Positions 21,150 to 34,417 of a stretch of DNA of 64,000 nucleotides are shown here, in pieces. The translations under genes were made by a program, and so were the position numbers. How positions within the stretch are numbered: position 1 is the stretch's first letter; each line of letters begins with the position of its first letter. This DNA is from Nematopogon swammerdamellus. Its lineage: Eukaryota > Arthropoda > Insecta > Lepidoptera > Adelidae. The stretch spans positions 14,167,395 through 14,231,394 of the forward strand of contig OX336345.1 in assembly GCA_946902875.1 (NCBI GenBank), written 5' to 3'. The notes under the pieces are model-generated. The model did not search any database. It was not told the origin of the DNA and was given only the letters and a program-made list of their open reading frames with translations.

Positions 21150-24140
21150 AAAATGTTTTCCGCTGTTAAGCTAGCAGTCAACTACGGGAGCCCGCCGCAC
21201 TCCTCTGCTCCCAACTAGGACCTGTATCGTACTTCAGACTAATTTCACTTCCCTGCCGTAAAGTTACTTGATGCATAATACGGCTCCGTATTTAGTGACA
21301 GTAAAATGTTTTCCCTACTTTCACTGATTGTGACGGGTGCCAAATAAATGTAGCAGCTGCGAGGCATCCAGCGTAAAATATAGGCAAGCCAAAAAAGTCT
21401 AAATCGTAGAGCTGCCTTTGTCATACTCGTACATTATATTGCATTTTCTTCATCCCTAACATAATCCAAACATGACGACCAGTTACGTGAGAAGTGGCGC
21501 CATTGTAAAGGTACATATGCGGGTCCACGTGACATATTACTAATAATTCCACTTTTGTGCACACCATTAAATAAAATGATGTTCATCTGCTTGACGTATT
21601 TAAATTGCTTCTATGCTTTTAAATTCCTTGTATTTGTGTATATCCCGTGCTACGATACTTTACCGTCGCGAAATAAGTCTAAATTTAACGTCCGAGCAGT
21701 AGGGTTGCGCAGTTGACCGCGAAACTAACTTCACAGCGGTAAATAACAGCGCGGGACCATTGTTTTGTATTTTATAGAGGGTTGGTGTCTTATATTTGTT
21801 CATTGTCTATGGTTTTTTGCTGAAATAATAACAAAGATAGTACCTACCTACTGTTCAAAATTTTCTAAGAGATTTCTTCTATTTCTAAACATTTTACAAA
21901 GATATTGTGTTATTTTATTGGATATCTATTTTCACACAACGGTGGGACCCCATCATTGACAATCATTACCGACATCTCGCGGAGAAAAACAAATAATATA
22001 CTTGCCTGCTAACCCGTGCGGCTCTGAATATTTTCAAATAATAAACTCGTTTCCTTGCAAAAACATCAAATCGCGGACCTCTGGATCACAAGTTTAGGCG
22101 CTGCTAATATTGTAACACTCACGTTATTAATGGAGGTGATCGCAGAACTAAACTGGGTTGCCATACATGAGTGGGTTTGTCGCGCCAGCGGGTCGGACTT
22201 GCAAAAACTTTCTCTTCTGCTGTTTTATTTCTCCTCCGCAAATGTCCTTCGGAAGCAAAATTATAGTTTTGCACGATGCCACTTTGTCGAGGTGCCGACT
22301 TCGGCGAGAAGAAAGCTCCAACTTTTTTCTGATGTTTCTTGTTCTGCGTGTCGTTCGCTTTGTTGTAGTTTGAAGAATTTGCGGACTTCGAGATTTCTTC
22401 CGTGTGCACTAAATCTCGTGCGTGTAGTCACGTCATAAATAGAGTTTGCATAGCTTACACTTTGACGAAATAACTTAAACAGTGTTGTTCATTGTACTAA
22501 CCGACTATGTACGCGTGTACATAAGTTCGTAGAAATGTCGAATATATCTCAATAATCAAGATTGTTTCTTTACATTTTTATTAGTTTTGGTATGCGTTTT
22601 TATATAAAACATACGTTTAAAACATCCAAGTAACTTGAGCCGCGATAGTTTTCCATTTAACTTTTCACTGGATCAAACGACATTTTCCATATTTATACAA
22701 TATAATATTATTATTTGGTTCATCATTCCCTCATTAAGTAAAGCTAACTTGGTTCAGTGACTTCAATCTTCCCAGTACCATTGCGTTACGTGCCAGCTAC
22801 GATCGTAAGATCGTGCGAACGAGAATGCTCAGACAAATTGGGGGTTCATGAGAGATAAAATTCTGAATTATTTACTTCCCAATGGTTTCATGATTAATTT
22901 CAAAACCCACCTTGATTTCCCAGCTGAATATGAAAATGATATTTAATTCATATCAAATAATGTGCTCGATTTGAATTAATTGAGTGAAATGTGTTCGCTC
23001 GCATGGTAATAAATACTAAGAAAGCTATGGCGAGTACTGTACTAATACTAAGGGCGAGGCCGAAGGCCGAGCTGCATTCAGGTAATCCCTGCTCATATAT
23101 TTCCTCCTAAGCATAGTTATGGATCCTTCAAGGGTGTGAATAGGCCTATGGGTGGCTCTGCGCCACATGTGTTTTTCTTTATAAAAAAGGTAAACAATAT
23201 ACTTCTGAAAAATAGGACGTCACTAAGGGCGAGGCCGAGAATTATTTAAAGAAACCCCAAACATCACAGATTATATTGCTGGAAACCTGTAAATCACACT
23301 AAAGCAAAGCGATTTTCAAATGTCGATTAGTTCGAAATTAATGAATTGTCGCCCGAGACGATATGTCGCATAGCATAGGTAAAAACAGAAAGTAAATAGG
23401 TTGATCAGTTCTCTAGTTATAAGAGAAGAATAGAGAATGTGTTACAATACCGTTTCTAGATATTTAACTTCAAGGTTCGCACGTCATTCCGTATTGTGCA
23501 AATTACATTCTTGCATGAACCGAATCAAAGCCAAACTAGGCTTAAATAGTAATAATTAATTACTCAATAGCATATATTAATATAGAAGCACCTACAGTTA
23601 GTAGAGTTCCGATCACCGTTATCAAATTACCTAAACTAAAACAAAACAAACAAACTTATCAAATTAAAGTAAAGTTATCAAATTGAATTTGAATTAATTG
23701 AAATACATACTAAGTATTTTATTATTATTAAAATTTTACATAGGACTACCTACATAACTATAAATAAAAATAATACTCTTAGCGACTAAATACAATATTC
23801 ATACAATTTTGGAAATAAAGTATTCCAGTTTTTTATGTTTTCCTCAGAGGTTTAGGTAGGTTCTCTCACCTCTAGTCACTCTTAAACTGTAAACGGCGAA
23901 CAAAAAGCGCAAACAATTTATTGGACATTGTTCTATGAATATAATCACATTTTTCTTGATATTTTGTTTGAAACAATTATGGTTTACACGAAACTAGGAG
24001 GCTCGAAGCATAGCTATTCGTAGTACAAAATACAAGTATTTGTATCCCATTGAGAGATAAAAAATAAACATTTCTCCTCTTATAAAAACATTTTTGACTA
24101 CATTACACAAGGTAAGAAATTTTTGGAAAGTCAAATTTTA
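21150..24140. other. No recognisable gene
   Basis: Mixed composition. Overlapping frames at 22055-22438 and 22119-22409 lie on opposite strands and the first starts at TTG, so both are probably chance. 'actaagggcgaggccga' occurs twice (23050 and 23223). Confidence 0.4.
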
Positions 24141-24168
24141 AACGAGCGAAGCCGCGGGAAATAGCTAG
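24141..24168 (+). mobile_element. Helitron-like terminus
   Basis: AACGAGCGAAGCCGCGGGAA followed by ATAGCTAG, then T: the same end type as 877-906, with CTAG before a T as in Helitron insertions. The other end was not found. Confidence 0.4.
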
Positions 24169-24169
24169 T

Positions 24170-27100
24170 TATAAGTACTCGTATTTGTCTCAGCGTTCAC
24201 ATGCCTCACGCACCACCCTCACGTCGTCGTCCCAGGTCGGCCGCACACGCGGCGCGGCGTTAGTATATGCGCCGTTGATTGCACGTACAGAAGCCAGATT
24301 TGAGACGTTAAGAAGTGCTGAGCGCGCGGACAGAATACTTAATTCAGTTTCATTATACCTCCTGAACGCTGGGTAAAGTATATAATAGAAGTAGTTGGCC
24401 CGATAGTTTCCGCTGAAGCACAAAGAAGAGAGGCTTGGGGAGTTGTCGTAAGCTCTAATTTCTATCAATGCTTCGCTTCACGGAAAAATATATCGAATGA
24501 CATCCTTACTTAAGCAAGAACACGTCAGTGAAAACCGCATGCGAATCGATCGAGTAGCTCTCGACTTATTTATAAGCGAACATTGAATGTGGACGCATCG
24601 AGTGCGATATCATTGCTTGATGTCACGATTTCAAAAATATATCAAAAATATTGCATAAAATTAAAATGAAAATGTTAACACCCGACTGCAAATAAAAACG
24701 GACCAAAACGGAGTAGGAACTGCTGTAGCCGGGCTTGTAGAAGGATTTGTAGCGTGACTTACTTCAGAATTTTCTACTATTGTTTCCTTGATTCCTTCGT
24801 TTTTATTCGCATTCGGACATGCAAAAGTTTTATATTCAACCAAACTGTATGCAACTGCCGCGGTTTTGTTCGCGGCAGTCGTCGTACGGTAGTAACAAAG
24901 AGTTTCGCACGTAATGTCTCGTTCCTCCGCAAAAGTAACAATACACAAAATGACATCAACCCACATGTTATTCGCAGAATTTATAATATTTTTCATTCGT
25001 CGCGGATGTGCAATGTCAAAGCGGGGTCTCGCGGGGCCCGATAGCATCCGGCGCCACCGCTACGAGTCGAAAAGCATCGGAAATTTTAAATCTGTTTATT
25101 GGAAATTTCCCAGTTCCAACTAGCAGACAGACACCCCGAGGAATTGTCCTCTCTCCGCAGTCACCCGACGCGATCGGGTCTCCTCTCCCTCCGCCGAGCT
25201 GATATCGAATCCATTTTCCGATGTGGAATTTTTTGGAAAAGAAAATATGCGTCCACCCGAGAGAACTTCGCAGCATAAAATAAATATTGAACAAATAAAT
25301 GGAGAGTAAATACAGCTGTTGCTTATTTGAATTTATTGAAAGCACGAATCCGTGAGTACATTCGTAAGTATTCGTTTTTCGTAAGCTGATTTTCTAGTAC
25401 GTACGATATTGTAGCTCTAAGCTACTTCTCCACGTATGTTATCCATTGAAATAATAATGGTAACACTTTTAACGTGTTTTCGGTTTATATTTCCTTACAA
25501 AAGTGCTACTCGAATTAGTATTCAATTTCTGAACATTGAATTAAATTATTTCCCCTTTTCTGCTTTTGTTAAAAGCTTACGGACTATTAAACACGTAAAC
25601 GACACTTATCATTATCATTTTATAGTAAAAAAGAGAAGATAAATGAAGAACATAGGTGCTTCCAATAGCGTAATTTAATTGTCCATAACTCTAGCAGTGA
25701 TGTTTCCGAGCCGGTAGTTAGTTCTACAGACGTATGTTTGTCGTGTTTCCTGACAGCGCGATGCTCGACACAATAACGTCGTTTCATATTTCAGCCGTGC
25801 CTCCTGTCTGACGGGGTTCGTACGTACGGGCATGACCATTATAAACCTTGTATTTCCATAATTTATCTTCATTGCCAACTACATTAAACTATACTGCTAA
25901 ATACTTAATTTTGAATTACCTACATATAAAAAGGTAAGCAGAAGTCGCTGTAAGGTAAAATCGGAGATAGTTGACGCGTATATAACTAAAAAGAAAAGAT
26001 TTAGAAAATATAATGGAGTATTAGTCAATACAAGAACGTGCGATTCGAATGAAGAGGTCCAAATGACTCAATCCCTCAATTCCCTAACGGCTGAATTTCT
26101 TAGGATATTCGCACACCGCTAGCGATCCCGCACAGTAGGCTCGTCTGATCTGAACATCATCTCGCCGCTAACATCCACGCCATTGTACTATCAGAGGGTA
26201 ATGGACTGGTGGCTGTTGAATTATTTATGAGAAGCACCAAACTCGTACAATATCGTACAGATTGCCACACATTCCTAAGTCCGGCGGCGCTGATACGATT
26301 TCGCTGTAGGCTCGTAGTCGCAGGTTCGTCAGGTAACGATTTTACTCGTAAATCCTGGCGAGCCTAATTTAATTTGTAGCTATGAGGGGAGAAGATAGAT
26401 TGTGAATAGCAAGAGAGAGATAAGAAAAGGGAAAGTACCTATAGAGACAAGAAGAAGAATCTACGCCAGCAACAGATAAAGAAATAAAGATATAGAGAAA
26501 AATAAGGATAATAAACAGTAGCGGGCCCCTCATACAAGCCAAAAAGCCCGGCTTGCCCTAGGTCAATCAAACAAAGGTCGAAAGCAAATCGAAAACGAAA
26601 ACAGTCGATAGTGCTTCAATTTAATTTTAAATATCGCGCCACGTGCCATTCGCGCGCGCCCGAGGTCTCGACGATGCGACGCGGCGACTCGTCGTTCGTT
26701 CGTATCATTCGGAATTGCTCGTGAACTCTCGCCTCGATGCGATGGATGAATCAGTCAATACGAGCGTACATTAGTCATCTCGCTTGTTCCCGCTGTTATT
26801 CTAGCATCATTTTATTGCCTTCTCGTTCTCGAGTACCATACATTTTTTAGCCTAAAGCACCCATAGTGGTATAATAATATATGAGTATGTATAGCGATTA
26901 GTATGAGGAAATATGCTAAGAATAATTCGTTCCGTAGTGCGAAAGCGTACTCATTATTAGTGCTATCTCAGTTTTTCAATAGAAGAACGACAAAGACGTG
27001 TCTACTGATGTCTAATGTAGGCGTAGAAGTTTGAAGTGATGGATCGTACGTTCGCGAGGATGTTCGTTACTAATTAAAGAAATAATAATCTTTGGTTAGT

Positions 27101-29712
27101 TATATCCATGGTGGGTGGCGGCGGCGGCGGGCGGGACGTCGGCTCTCTCTTCGTTCTCTCTCTGGCATGCTATATGTATGATATGATATGTGTTGATAAG
27201 TCACAATAATTCTGTCAACCATAATATGCCTCCAGTGTGCTATTGATAATTATCAACAAGAGTCTTCATAGTAACTGCACTGCACTGCAGTTGGTTTGCA
27301 TAGATTTTTTAATTACCATTTTCTATAAAATTGTGATACAAGCATGTTTATTTCATTTACTGACTGACAGGACAGTCTTATATTATATTTTGTTTGAAAT
27401 ATTTGGCTTCGGCTTGCTCTACGATCAGACCCTAGGCCCGCCACTGATAATAAATATAAAGAAGAAATAAGTTTTAAACGAATGATAGACAAAGTAAGAT
27501 AAGATATAGAGCAAACCACAGAACAACGATCGGGCCACACCGCCCGTGCCCGAGTGTGCCGGACCGGACTTTTTGCTCTGTGGAGCAAACGATGCACACT
27601 AGAAGTTTTCAATTTTTTTATTCATTTAGAAAATGTACAGCTTAGCATTAAAACAAATGATCAGTGTAGAGTAAGTATTTTCGGCAATTACAGATTTTCA
27701 TTTTGATTTATTTATTTATTTTATTTTATTAATCCAACAGATATTTTATAAATTCACAATTTACCAATTATCAAGCCAATGACAAAGTTTCACATTTTAC
27801 AAATACCTACAAAAAACAACGTCAACTTATGAAATATTTAATAACGATATTTAACGCTAATTTATAGTACATAATTTTGTATTCAACTCCAAACCTAATC
27901 TTATATACAAATAAATTATGTATGTATATGTGGGGATGACGACAAGAGGTAGATAAAGAATGGTACTGTAATCCTAATAAATAACCCAAGTTTTAACAGT
28001 CGTGTAAGGTACGTCAATATATGAATCATTATATCTCGAGAGCCACTTTATCGACTTTAAATACAGTTTACACTGTTACATTCTGTCACTTCTCAAAATG
28101 GTCTTAGGCTATAAATCATAACGCTACGTTATTGGTGGCCTGAGCTGTGAGCATAAGTTAGTACAGCATATGCAAAGATACGTACGTATCCGTGCACATT
28201 GATACGTTCTAACAAAATCCAGCCTCAGAGGTGGTAAAGTTCTCCAAAATTAATTTGACAAAATTTCCGCTTAGAACCCTTCTCTCACACCGGTGGCGTC
28301 GACACGATATATACGAGAAATTCACCGAAACGGTAGCGCCCGAACTGAGTCTGCTAATTTGTCACAAGCCAAAATATGCGTAGAAAGTTTTATACGTCAC
28401 TTTCGTAAGTTAAAGTGGGGCATTTAATATGATTAGTTTGTCCGTGCGTGGATTTCCGAGGGAAAACTTTTGCCCGACGGAAAAGCCATTTCAAATTTGA
28501 TAGAAATGTGCAAGCACTAAGGCACTACTTTCCAGAAGTTCGCCTAAATTCGCTGTCGACGCCGGCGAGTTTATAGTCAAACATTTTACAAAATTTTACA
28601 AGAAGTTTTACGTATGTACCTACGGTATTTAAAAAAAACATTTTTGTCAATTAAGGTTTTATCTTATCTATTAACGTTTATTATTAGATAAAACCAAGAA
28701 AATAAACCTAAACATGAACTTATAAATAAAAAAAATCTTCCATTTCATCCGAGGCAGCCAGTCCCTAGGATGCTTAATATCATTTCCTCTTTAAATTTTT
28801 AGTCTTAATTTCAACAAGTATAACGCAGATAATACTCTATCTAAACATTAGGCTTACACGCATATTATTTAGTAGCTCGCTTCAGCAACGAGTCAAGCCG
28901 CTCTGAAAGCCTTTCAGCTCTGTCTCAAAGTTGTAAATTGATTTTGCAGATGTACATGATTATGGAAGCCTGCGATCTGCAGGAACGGCGGCTTTTGAAG
29001 TCTCGAATATTTTTCGAAGTCGTCATGTATGTACGCCATTGAAGGGGACATTTAAAGCCAACAAAGAATTCCGCGGGGTGTGCGAACCGATTGAACGAAC
29101 TGGAGAGATAAACTTAGAACAAACCGGGTACAGCTGCTTTTGAATGTTAGTGAATCAGGACCTTTTGGGGGTGAATATTGTCTGAATAATAAAAGAGTTT
29201 CCAGAGTTTGCCACGTCCCGGACGCGGAGTGGGAAAACTCTGCGCCGCTGTGAGCAGTACAGGGCGGCGGCGGCGGCGGCGCGGCGTGGTATTCTTTATT
29301 GTGCTTACTGAATAATACAAGACGATAGCTGCAGTCGGCCCTCCTTCTGAGTTGTTTGTAGAGGCATTCAATTGTTTATATTTGAACGTTTACAAAAATA
29401 GATAAATAAATAATGGTTGATCTTGAGATTTCAGAACATTACAAGTTAAAACAATGCAGTTATGTTTATTTCTGTTGTAATAATGAGGAAAATATATAGC
29501 CCGGGTTCGCCCCGCCTCCGCCGCCGCCGCCGGTGGTGGTGGAAACTCAGTTTGTTTTGTATAAATTTTAAATTTTAATTTTAAAGGCGTAAAATTTATA
29601 TAAAAAGAAATTTGTGAATAAAAGGAAAATATAATCATTTATATTTAAAAATATGCGATGATTTTGTATTTATGTATTTTGCTGTAACGTTTTATTTTCG
29701 AAAACATAATGA
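24170..29712. other. Unassigned DNA with GC-rich patches
   Basis: No gene recognised. GC-rich patches occur at 25120-25200, 26635-26740, 27110-27150 (GGCGGC repeats), 29255-29290 (GGC repeats) and 29505-29540 (CCGCCG then GGTGGT). Two antisense frames at 24661-25047 (128 codons, ATG) and 24754-25044 (96 codons) overlap almost fully; at most one could be real and neither resembles a known family. Confidence 0.4.
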
Positions 29713-29971
29713 TATTTTTTTATGGAAACTGACACGGTTGGCTACATCACCTACAAAATCCGTGATGTCAGCCCATAACACCGGGTGAACTAGGTGCCAT
29801 TACAGTGCTTCCCTTCGATCGTACCGGCTACACTGAACTGGACGGAAAACACAAACTATTTACATAGCCGTTTCGACCGACGTTTCATTCAGTGCGGTGG
29901 TACCAACCCGGGCGGGTTGAACCCTACCACCGAGTAAGGTAGGAAGGGAAGGGACCTACAGTTTTACGTGG
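29713..29971 (-). mobile_element. Family A body and tail, no 5S-like head
   Basis: The minus strand runs from 'gtaaaactgtaggtcccttc' through 'ttggtaccaccgcactgaat' to 'gtagccaaccgtgtcagttt' and a terminal A run (T run on plus). Confidence 0.75.
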
Positions 29972-30500
29972 ACGCTTCTTTGACATATTATGACATAAGA
30001 AGCTAAAATGTGCAATAATTAACCAAAAATATACGAACGAGAGTTCCAAAACAGCCCTTTTGACGTAAAACCTCATAGTTAATGCGACGAGCAAAGTAGC
30101 CAGTTTCATGCGTCACCAATAGGCAAGTACTCGCATGTACGAATGTGTAATCATGTCATCTGTAGTATGATAGCGTTCTGAGACGCTCTTCGCCTACAAA
30201 GTTCATCCGCGAACTCATTCACGACCAGGATTCAATTCAATTATGTAGATAGAGCGTTCTAGAAGCGACACAGAGTGATTAATTCTCAACATTTTCTCTG
30301 TTATTCTGATGACATCCTACCTAATTAAACGTTGACTAAATATTGCATTTGCACGAATCTGAACGACCCGAACCAGACATATTTTTATTGTAGCATTATA
30401 AATTCATATATTTGTACGGATTTGTTTAGTTTCAGCAGCTGTTGTAAGGCAGTTATAGTTTTAGATATAAAATTACCCCCAATTCACAAATCTCACGACA

Positions 30501-30843
30501 GTGTGGGGCCGGTACTGTACCGTGTAGAGCCGGTACTTTAAAAGAATAGCCCCACTGCATCTCACCCGTGTATGTCGTAAAAGGCGACTAAGGGATATGA
30601 CTCCCTTCTTATATTACTAGGTGGTAGGGTTGAACCCGCCCGGGTTGGTACCACCCCACTGAATGAAAGGTCGGTCGAAACGGCTATGTAATAAATAGTT
30701 TCTGTTTTCCGTCCAGTTCAATGTAGCCGGCACGACCGAAGGGAAGCACTGACGTGGCACGAAGTTCACCCGGTGTTATGGGCTGACATCACAGATGTTG
30801 TAGGTGATGTAGCCAACCGTGTCAGTTTCCATAAAAAAAAAAA
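30501..30843 (+). mobile_element. Family A element without 5S-like head
   Basis: The upstream module (GTGTGGGGCCGGTACTGTAC, then 'gtaaaaggcgactaaggga') passes directly to the body at 'tcccttcttatattactagg' and the tail 'gtagccaaccgtgtcagttt' plus A11. The 5S-like head found at 1541 is absent, so the head is an optional module. Confidence 0.75.
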
Positions 30844-31019
30844 TTTTATATTGCTAGGTAGGTATTAGGTAGATGCACTATTAATAAAAATGTTCTAATG
30901 ACACTCAAAACGCAACGTTCGAATCACTTTGTCGCCATCAAAATATTATACTTTCATCAATCCGCTTAACCCCTCCTGTTTGGCTCCTTCAAATCCGCGA
31001 TTTCGTATTCACTGGTAAT

Positions 31020-31130
31020 GGGTCATAGGAATTCAGAAGTCGTGCCCGCGCGTCGTTCCCGCCCCCCGCCCGCCGCCCCGCGCTCCGCCCCACGCACTCA
31101 CTCGCAACGCTATATTATAATGCGTCACGT
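31020..31130 (+). promoter_or_regulatory. GC-rich promoter-like patch
   Basis: C-rich boxes (cccgccccccgcccgccgcc) are followed by TATATTATAATG at about 31111. A 120-codon frame starts at a TTG downstream (31160-31525) but has no recognisable domain. This is composition only, with no proof of a gene. Confidence 0.2.
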
Positions 31131-31758
31131 AAAACAATTTTCAAGGAGCTTACGTAAGATTGCTCTCTGAAAACGAAGTGAATTTCAAGCATAATGATTT
31201 AGTTGGAGCATCACTGCGCGACATAATATTCCCCGGGGAGCATAATGTGAGATTACCATATACGTGGGATTTAATAACACATAAAGCGATGCGTATATTC
31301 CAGATTATTGGATGTACCTACTACCTCGACAAAACGACAACACGTGCCTCGGCGCCTCGGATCTGTGCCTATTTACATTGTAACGAATTTTGTAGGATTT
31401 CTTCGGCGTATTTAATGTGCGTAATGCGATCGTGTAGCGATACGGTTGGCGCTTCACGAATCAAAGAATTTCGCAGCCGCCGAGAAATACGTGTTATTTA
31501 CCTAGATATTCTCAGCAATATCTAAATACTTAAGTGATAATATTTTGTCAAATGTGCAAATTCTGATATCAATATCTGAGAGGAATATTATATTTAAAAT
31601 ATAATTTGACCTAATTCGATTAAATTCGATGTGATTTCGGATAAAAGTTTGTCTACGACGTAGTATTTTGTAGAGCCGTGAGGTTTCTAGCAACCGCTCT
31701 AAACTTATATGGGTATACATAGTTACACCTTGTTCATATTTTGTAGAACATAATTTTT

Positions 31759-32080
31759 ACCCGACTGCGAAGTAAATAGGAGGGTTATGATTTTCACGGT
31801 TAACTAAAGCCATAAACGATAAGATGGATTTTAATGATTGAGATGTCATTCGATAGCAATATTATTTTTAAAACACAACAGCTTTACTCACGGTTTTTTC
31901 CGAACGATGTGCCACATAGCTCGGAAAAAACCGTGATAAAGCTGTTGTGTTTTAAAAATAATGTCTAACAACCACGGTAATTTAAAAACCCATATATAGC
32001 AATATAATAAAGCATTACATAAAATTATTTTGCTGACTTGTTTTCTTCTTTTTTTTTGTTAGGTTTTTACGCAGTCGGGT
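31759..32080. mobile_element. Small inverted-repeat element with nested hairpin
   Basis: Outer ends ACCCGACTGCG and CGCAGTCGGGT enclose 322 bp. Inside, 31861-31903 and 31921-31962 form a long hairpin (one 1-bp indel) around a 17-nt loop. CCCGACTGCG-type motifs recur near 18772, 24681, 32273 and 61518, so this end is dispersed. Confidence 0.6.
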
Positions 32081-32451
32081 TTTTTAACAGTGTATTTTGA
32101 TTTATCTGGCGTATTCTTAAACGAAACACCAATTTAACATATACATATATAACACCAATAAAGGCGACTTAAGATATTAAGCCGAAGGAAACTCTATGTA
32201 TTTTCATTAATATTCATAAGTCGTCTATCGCTCTAGAGTTTATAGTAACTCTTAGCTCAGTGATCACGAATGCCCGACTGCGTGGAAACAAATACGTAGA
32301 AGAGGCACCGACGTGGTGAGAGAAAAGTTCGTCACTCAGACCGTGTTTTGCATTCGCGGCTGCTGAACATAGGCGTCTCTAATATTTGTTTAATCCTTCC
32401 GGCCTTAAGCGGTACGGAACCGCTGCTTGCCTCCGACGTACTTGATCTCCG

Positions 32452-32956
32452 TCAGTCAGGTGAGCAGGATGGTGTCCCTCCGTTGTCTTGTCCACGGCTA
32501 TCAGTGTAAAATTCGGATACGGATAAAGAAAAGTACAAAAATATGAAATTAGATATTTTTTTTATTGCTTCCAAACTGGGTGGCTCTACCCGAGGTCGAA
32601 GCCTCAGGCGCAACCAATTACACCGCCGAGGAGGTGCCATTCCGGCTTGCAGGTGGACTAATATTGCAGGGAAAAGGCTGTTAACCCACGATTTGAAGAT
32701 CCGTGGATTGTAGGAGGGGGAAAAGATATTCCCTGGGAGCCCGTTCCACACCTTTGCAGTGCGGCACAAGAACGATTTAGAGAAGAGAGATCTTTGTCAC
32801 GAGTGGTTTTTTTTTATTATCTTCTGCCTTCTGCGAATGGAGTGAACGCCGACGATGCGATACATGAGATCTCCGTTTCTAAGTATTTATTCCCAGGTCC
32901 GCCTAGCGCCCGTGAGTTTACCCAAGGAGTTGCCCCGAGGAGATCTGGAGCTCATA
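32452..32956 (-). pseudogene. LINE reverse-transcriptase C-terminus and 3' end
   Basis: On the minus strand about 32800-32640 reads RSLFSKSFLCRTAKVWNGLP, then FSPSYNPRIFKSWVNSLF. This is the closing motif of CR1/Jockey-type ORF2 proteins ('sFl.RTakvWNsLP...f...ynl..FK..vn..l'). The 3' part ends at 'ccagtttggaagcaataaaa', matching fragments at 13467 and 61060. An in-frame TGA upstream near 32795 and the short length show a dead 5'-truncated copy. The large LTR-like array begins 4 bp after this piece. Confidence 0.65.
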
Positions 32957-32960
32957 AACA
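32957..32960. repeat. Target-site duplication AACA, left
   Basis: AACA directly precedes TGTAATAACC. The same four bases directly follow the last ...CATCACA at 60751-60754. Confidence 0.6.
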
Positions 32961-34417
32961 TGTAATAACCTCTACCCTATACCTATTGTTTTACCTTAGA
33001 TATTAAAGGCAGAATTATTAAAAATCAACTCTATAGCTCTAGAACAACTAGAATATAAAGAATCGAAATATGGCCAGCGTATAGCTTTCAAGTGATCTCT
33101 AGGTTTGTCAGAAACAGTGTCGCTAATTCGTACACATATTTCCTGTAAAATGGACCCAATTATTACTTCCTTTCCAGAAAGCCGTTGTGTACCGTAATAA
33201 CTCAGAGTACTAACTCTCATTTCCTAAATCTATTCTAGTAAATTCTAATATCAACATTTAAAACACTTACTAAACTAATTGCTCATTCATCTATAGTCAT
33301 TAAACCCTTCTGGTTTCCCTCTGTGTTCTATGTGCACGCTTCGACAGCGCGCTCACGCGCCTCGCTTGCGAGCTTGTGAGACCCGCCAAAATTCGAAATG
33401 AAAAGTGTTCTGATGTTTGTGTTATTGTTATTATTAAATTATGATCAATGTATTACTTGATAGCTTAATTTTGTTGTGCCATTCAATAGATGAAATCTAT
33501 TGTTTATATTTTCTTCTATATTTTAGAACTTCAACAATACAAACTTTTATTGAAACCCCCCCTGAAGGGGTTTGTGGAACTGGCTCCACTAAATTCGTAT
33601 GGACCCTCTGTCCATACGATATTTATCCATCGCCAGTCCCCGTGACTCCCAACGCAGATAAATTTGTACTTAAGTTACAAATTTATTATTTGTTCCTAGG
33701 AGTCCCCGTTTTCTAATCTGTACAAAATATACATCTTCAGACAGATTTACCAATTTAATCTCGTAGTGTTATGTTGGAGTTCAAAAGATATTCTTTTGTC
33801 CTCCCTAAAGGCAGAAGTGTATGCTTTTAATTGTGAGTGTATAGTGTATGTTATGGTTTACATTTCTGTGGCTATCTATTGATATACCTACAGAAATTGT
33901 TTTATTCCAAATGATGCGGTCAGGGGTCCACCTTTCACCGAAATCATTTAGGAATATTTTCTTAAGGGTTTATTAAAATTGTGTGCTAATCATAATCTAT
34001 ATAACCTATACAGGTATATTTAAACCTGATTTACGCAATCTCCCCACGACCTAAAACGTAACTAGCCAGAATGTTGCATGTACATATATTACAAAATTTA
34101 CCTTAGAATTCCACTATCCTAATCGGTCTGACACGATTCACTAAAATCACCTTAAATAAAACACCATTACAAATAGAATAGCGTAAAATATTAAATTCAA
34201 ACGAAACCACAACACCCGCCACTGAATCTATTCGCGAAGTTAACACTTAATAAAAATATACTTTTATGTCAAAATACGGTAAAACCACTGATTTTACATA
34301 TTTAAAACCGACATATTTTTTAATAATTACGCGTGGATCAAACACTCTTATATACGTAGAATTTACGAATTTAAAAATCGGGTTTTGTTTCTTTTAATTT
34401 TCCCTATATTTTAAAAT

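Noticed and set aside
22055..22438. 127-codon frame
   Set aside because: Non-ATG start and an overlapping antisense frame of similar length; no family features.
24661..25047. 128-codon ATG frame on the minus strand
   Set aside because: It overlaps a 96-codon frame on the other strand, shows no domain, signal or splice context, and lies in mixed-GC DNA where such lengths occur by chance.
31160..31525. 120-codon frame downstream of a GC-rich patch
   Set aside because: Starts at TTG, has no recognisable domain and no clear promoter relation.
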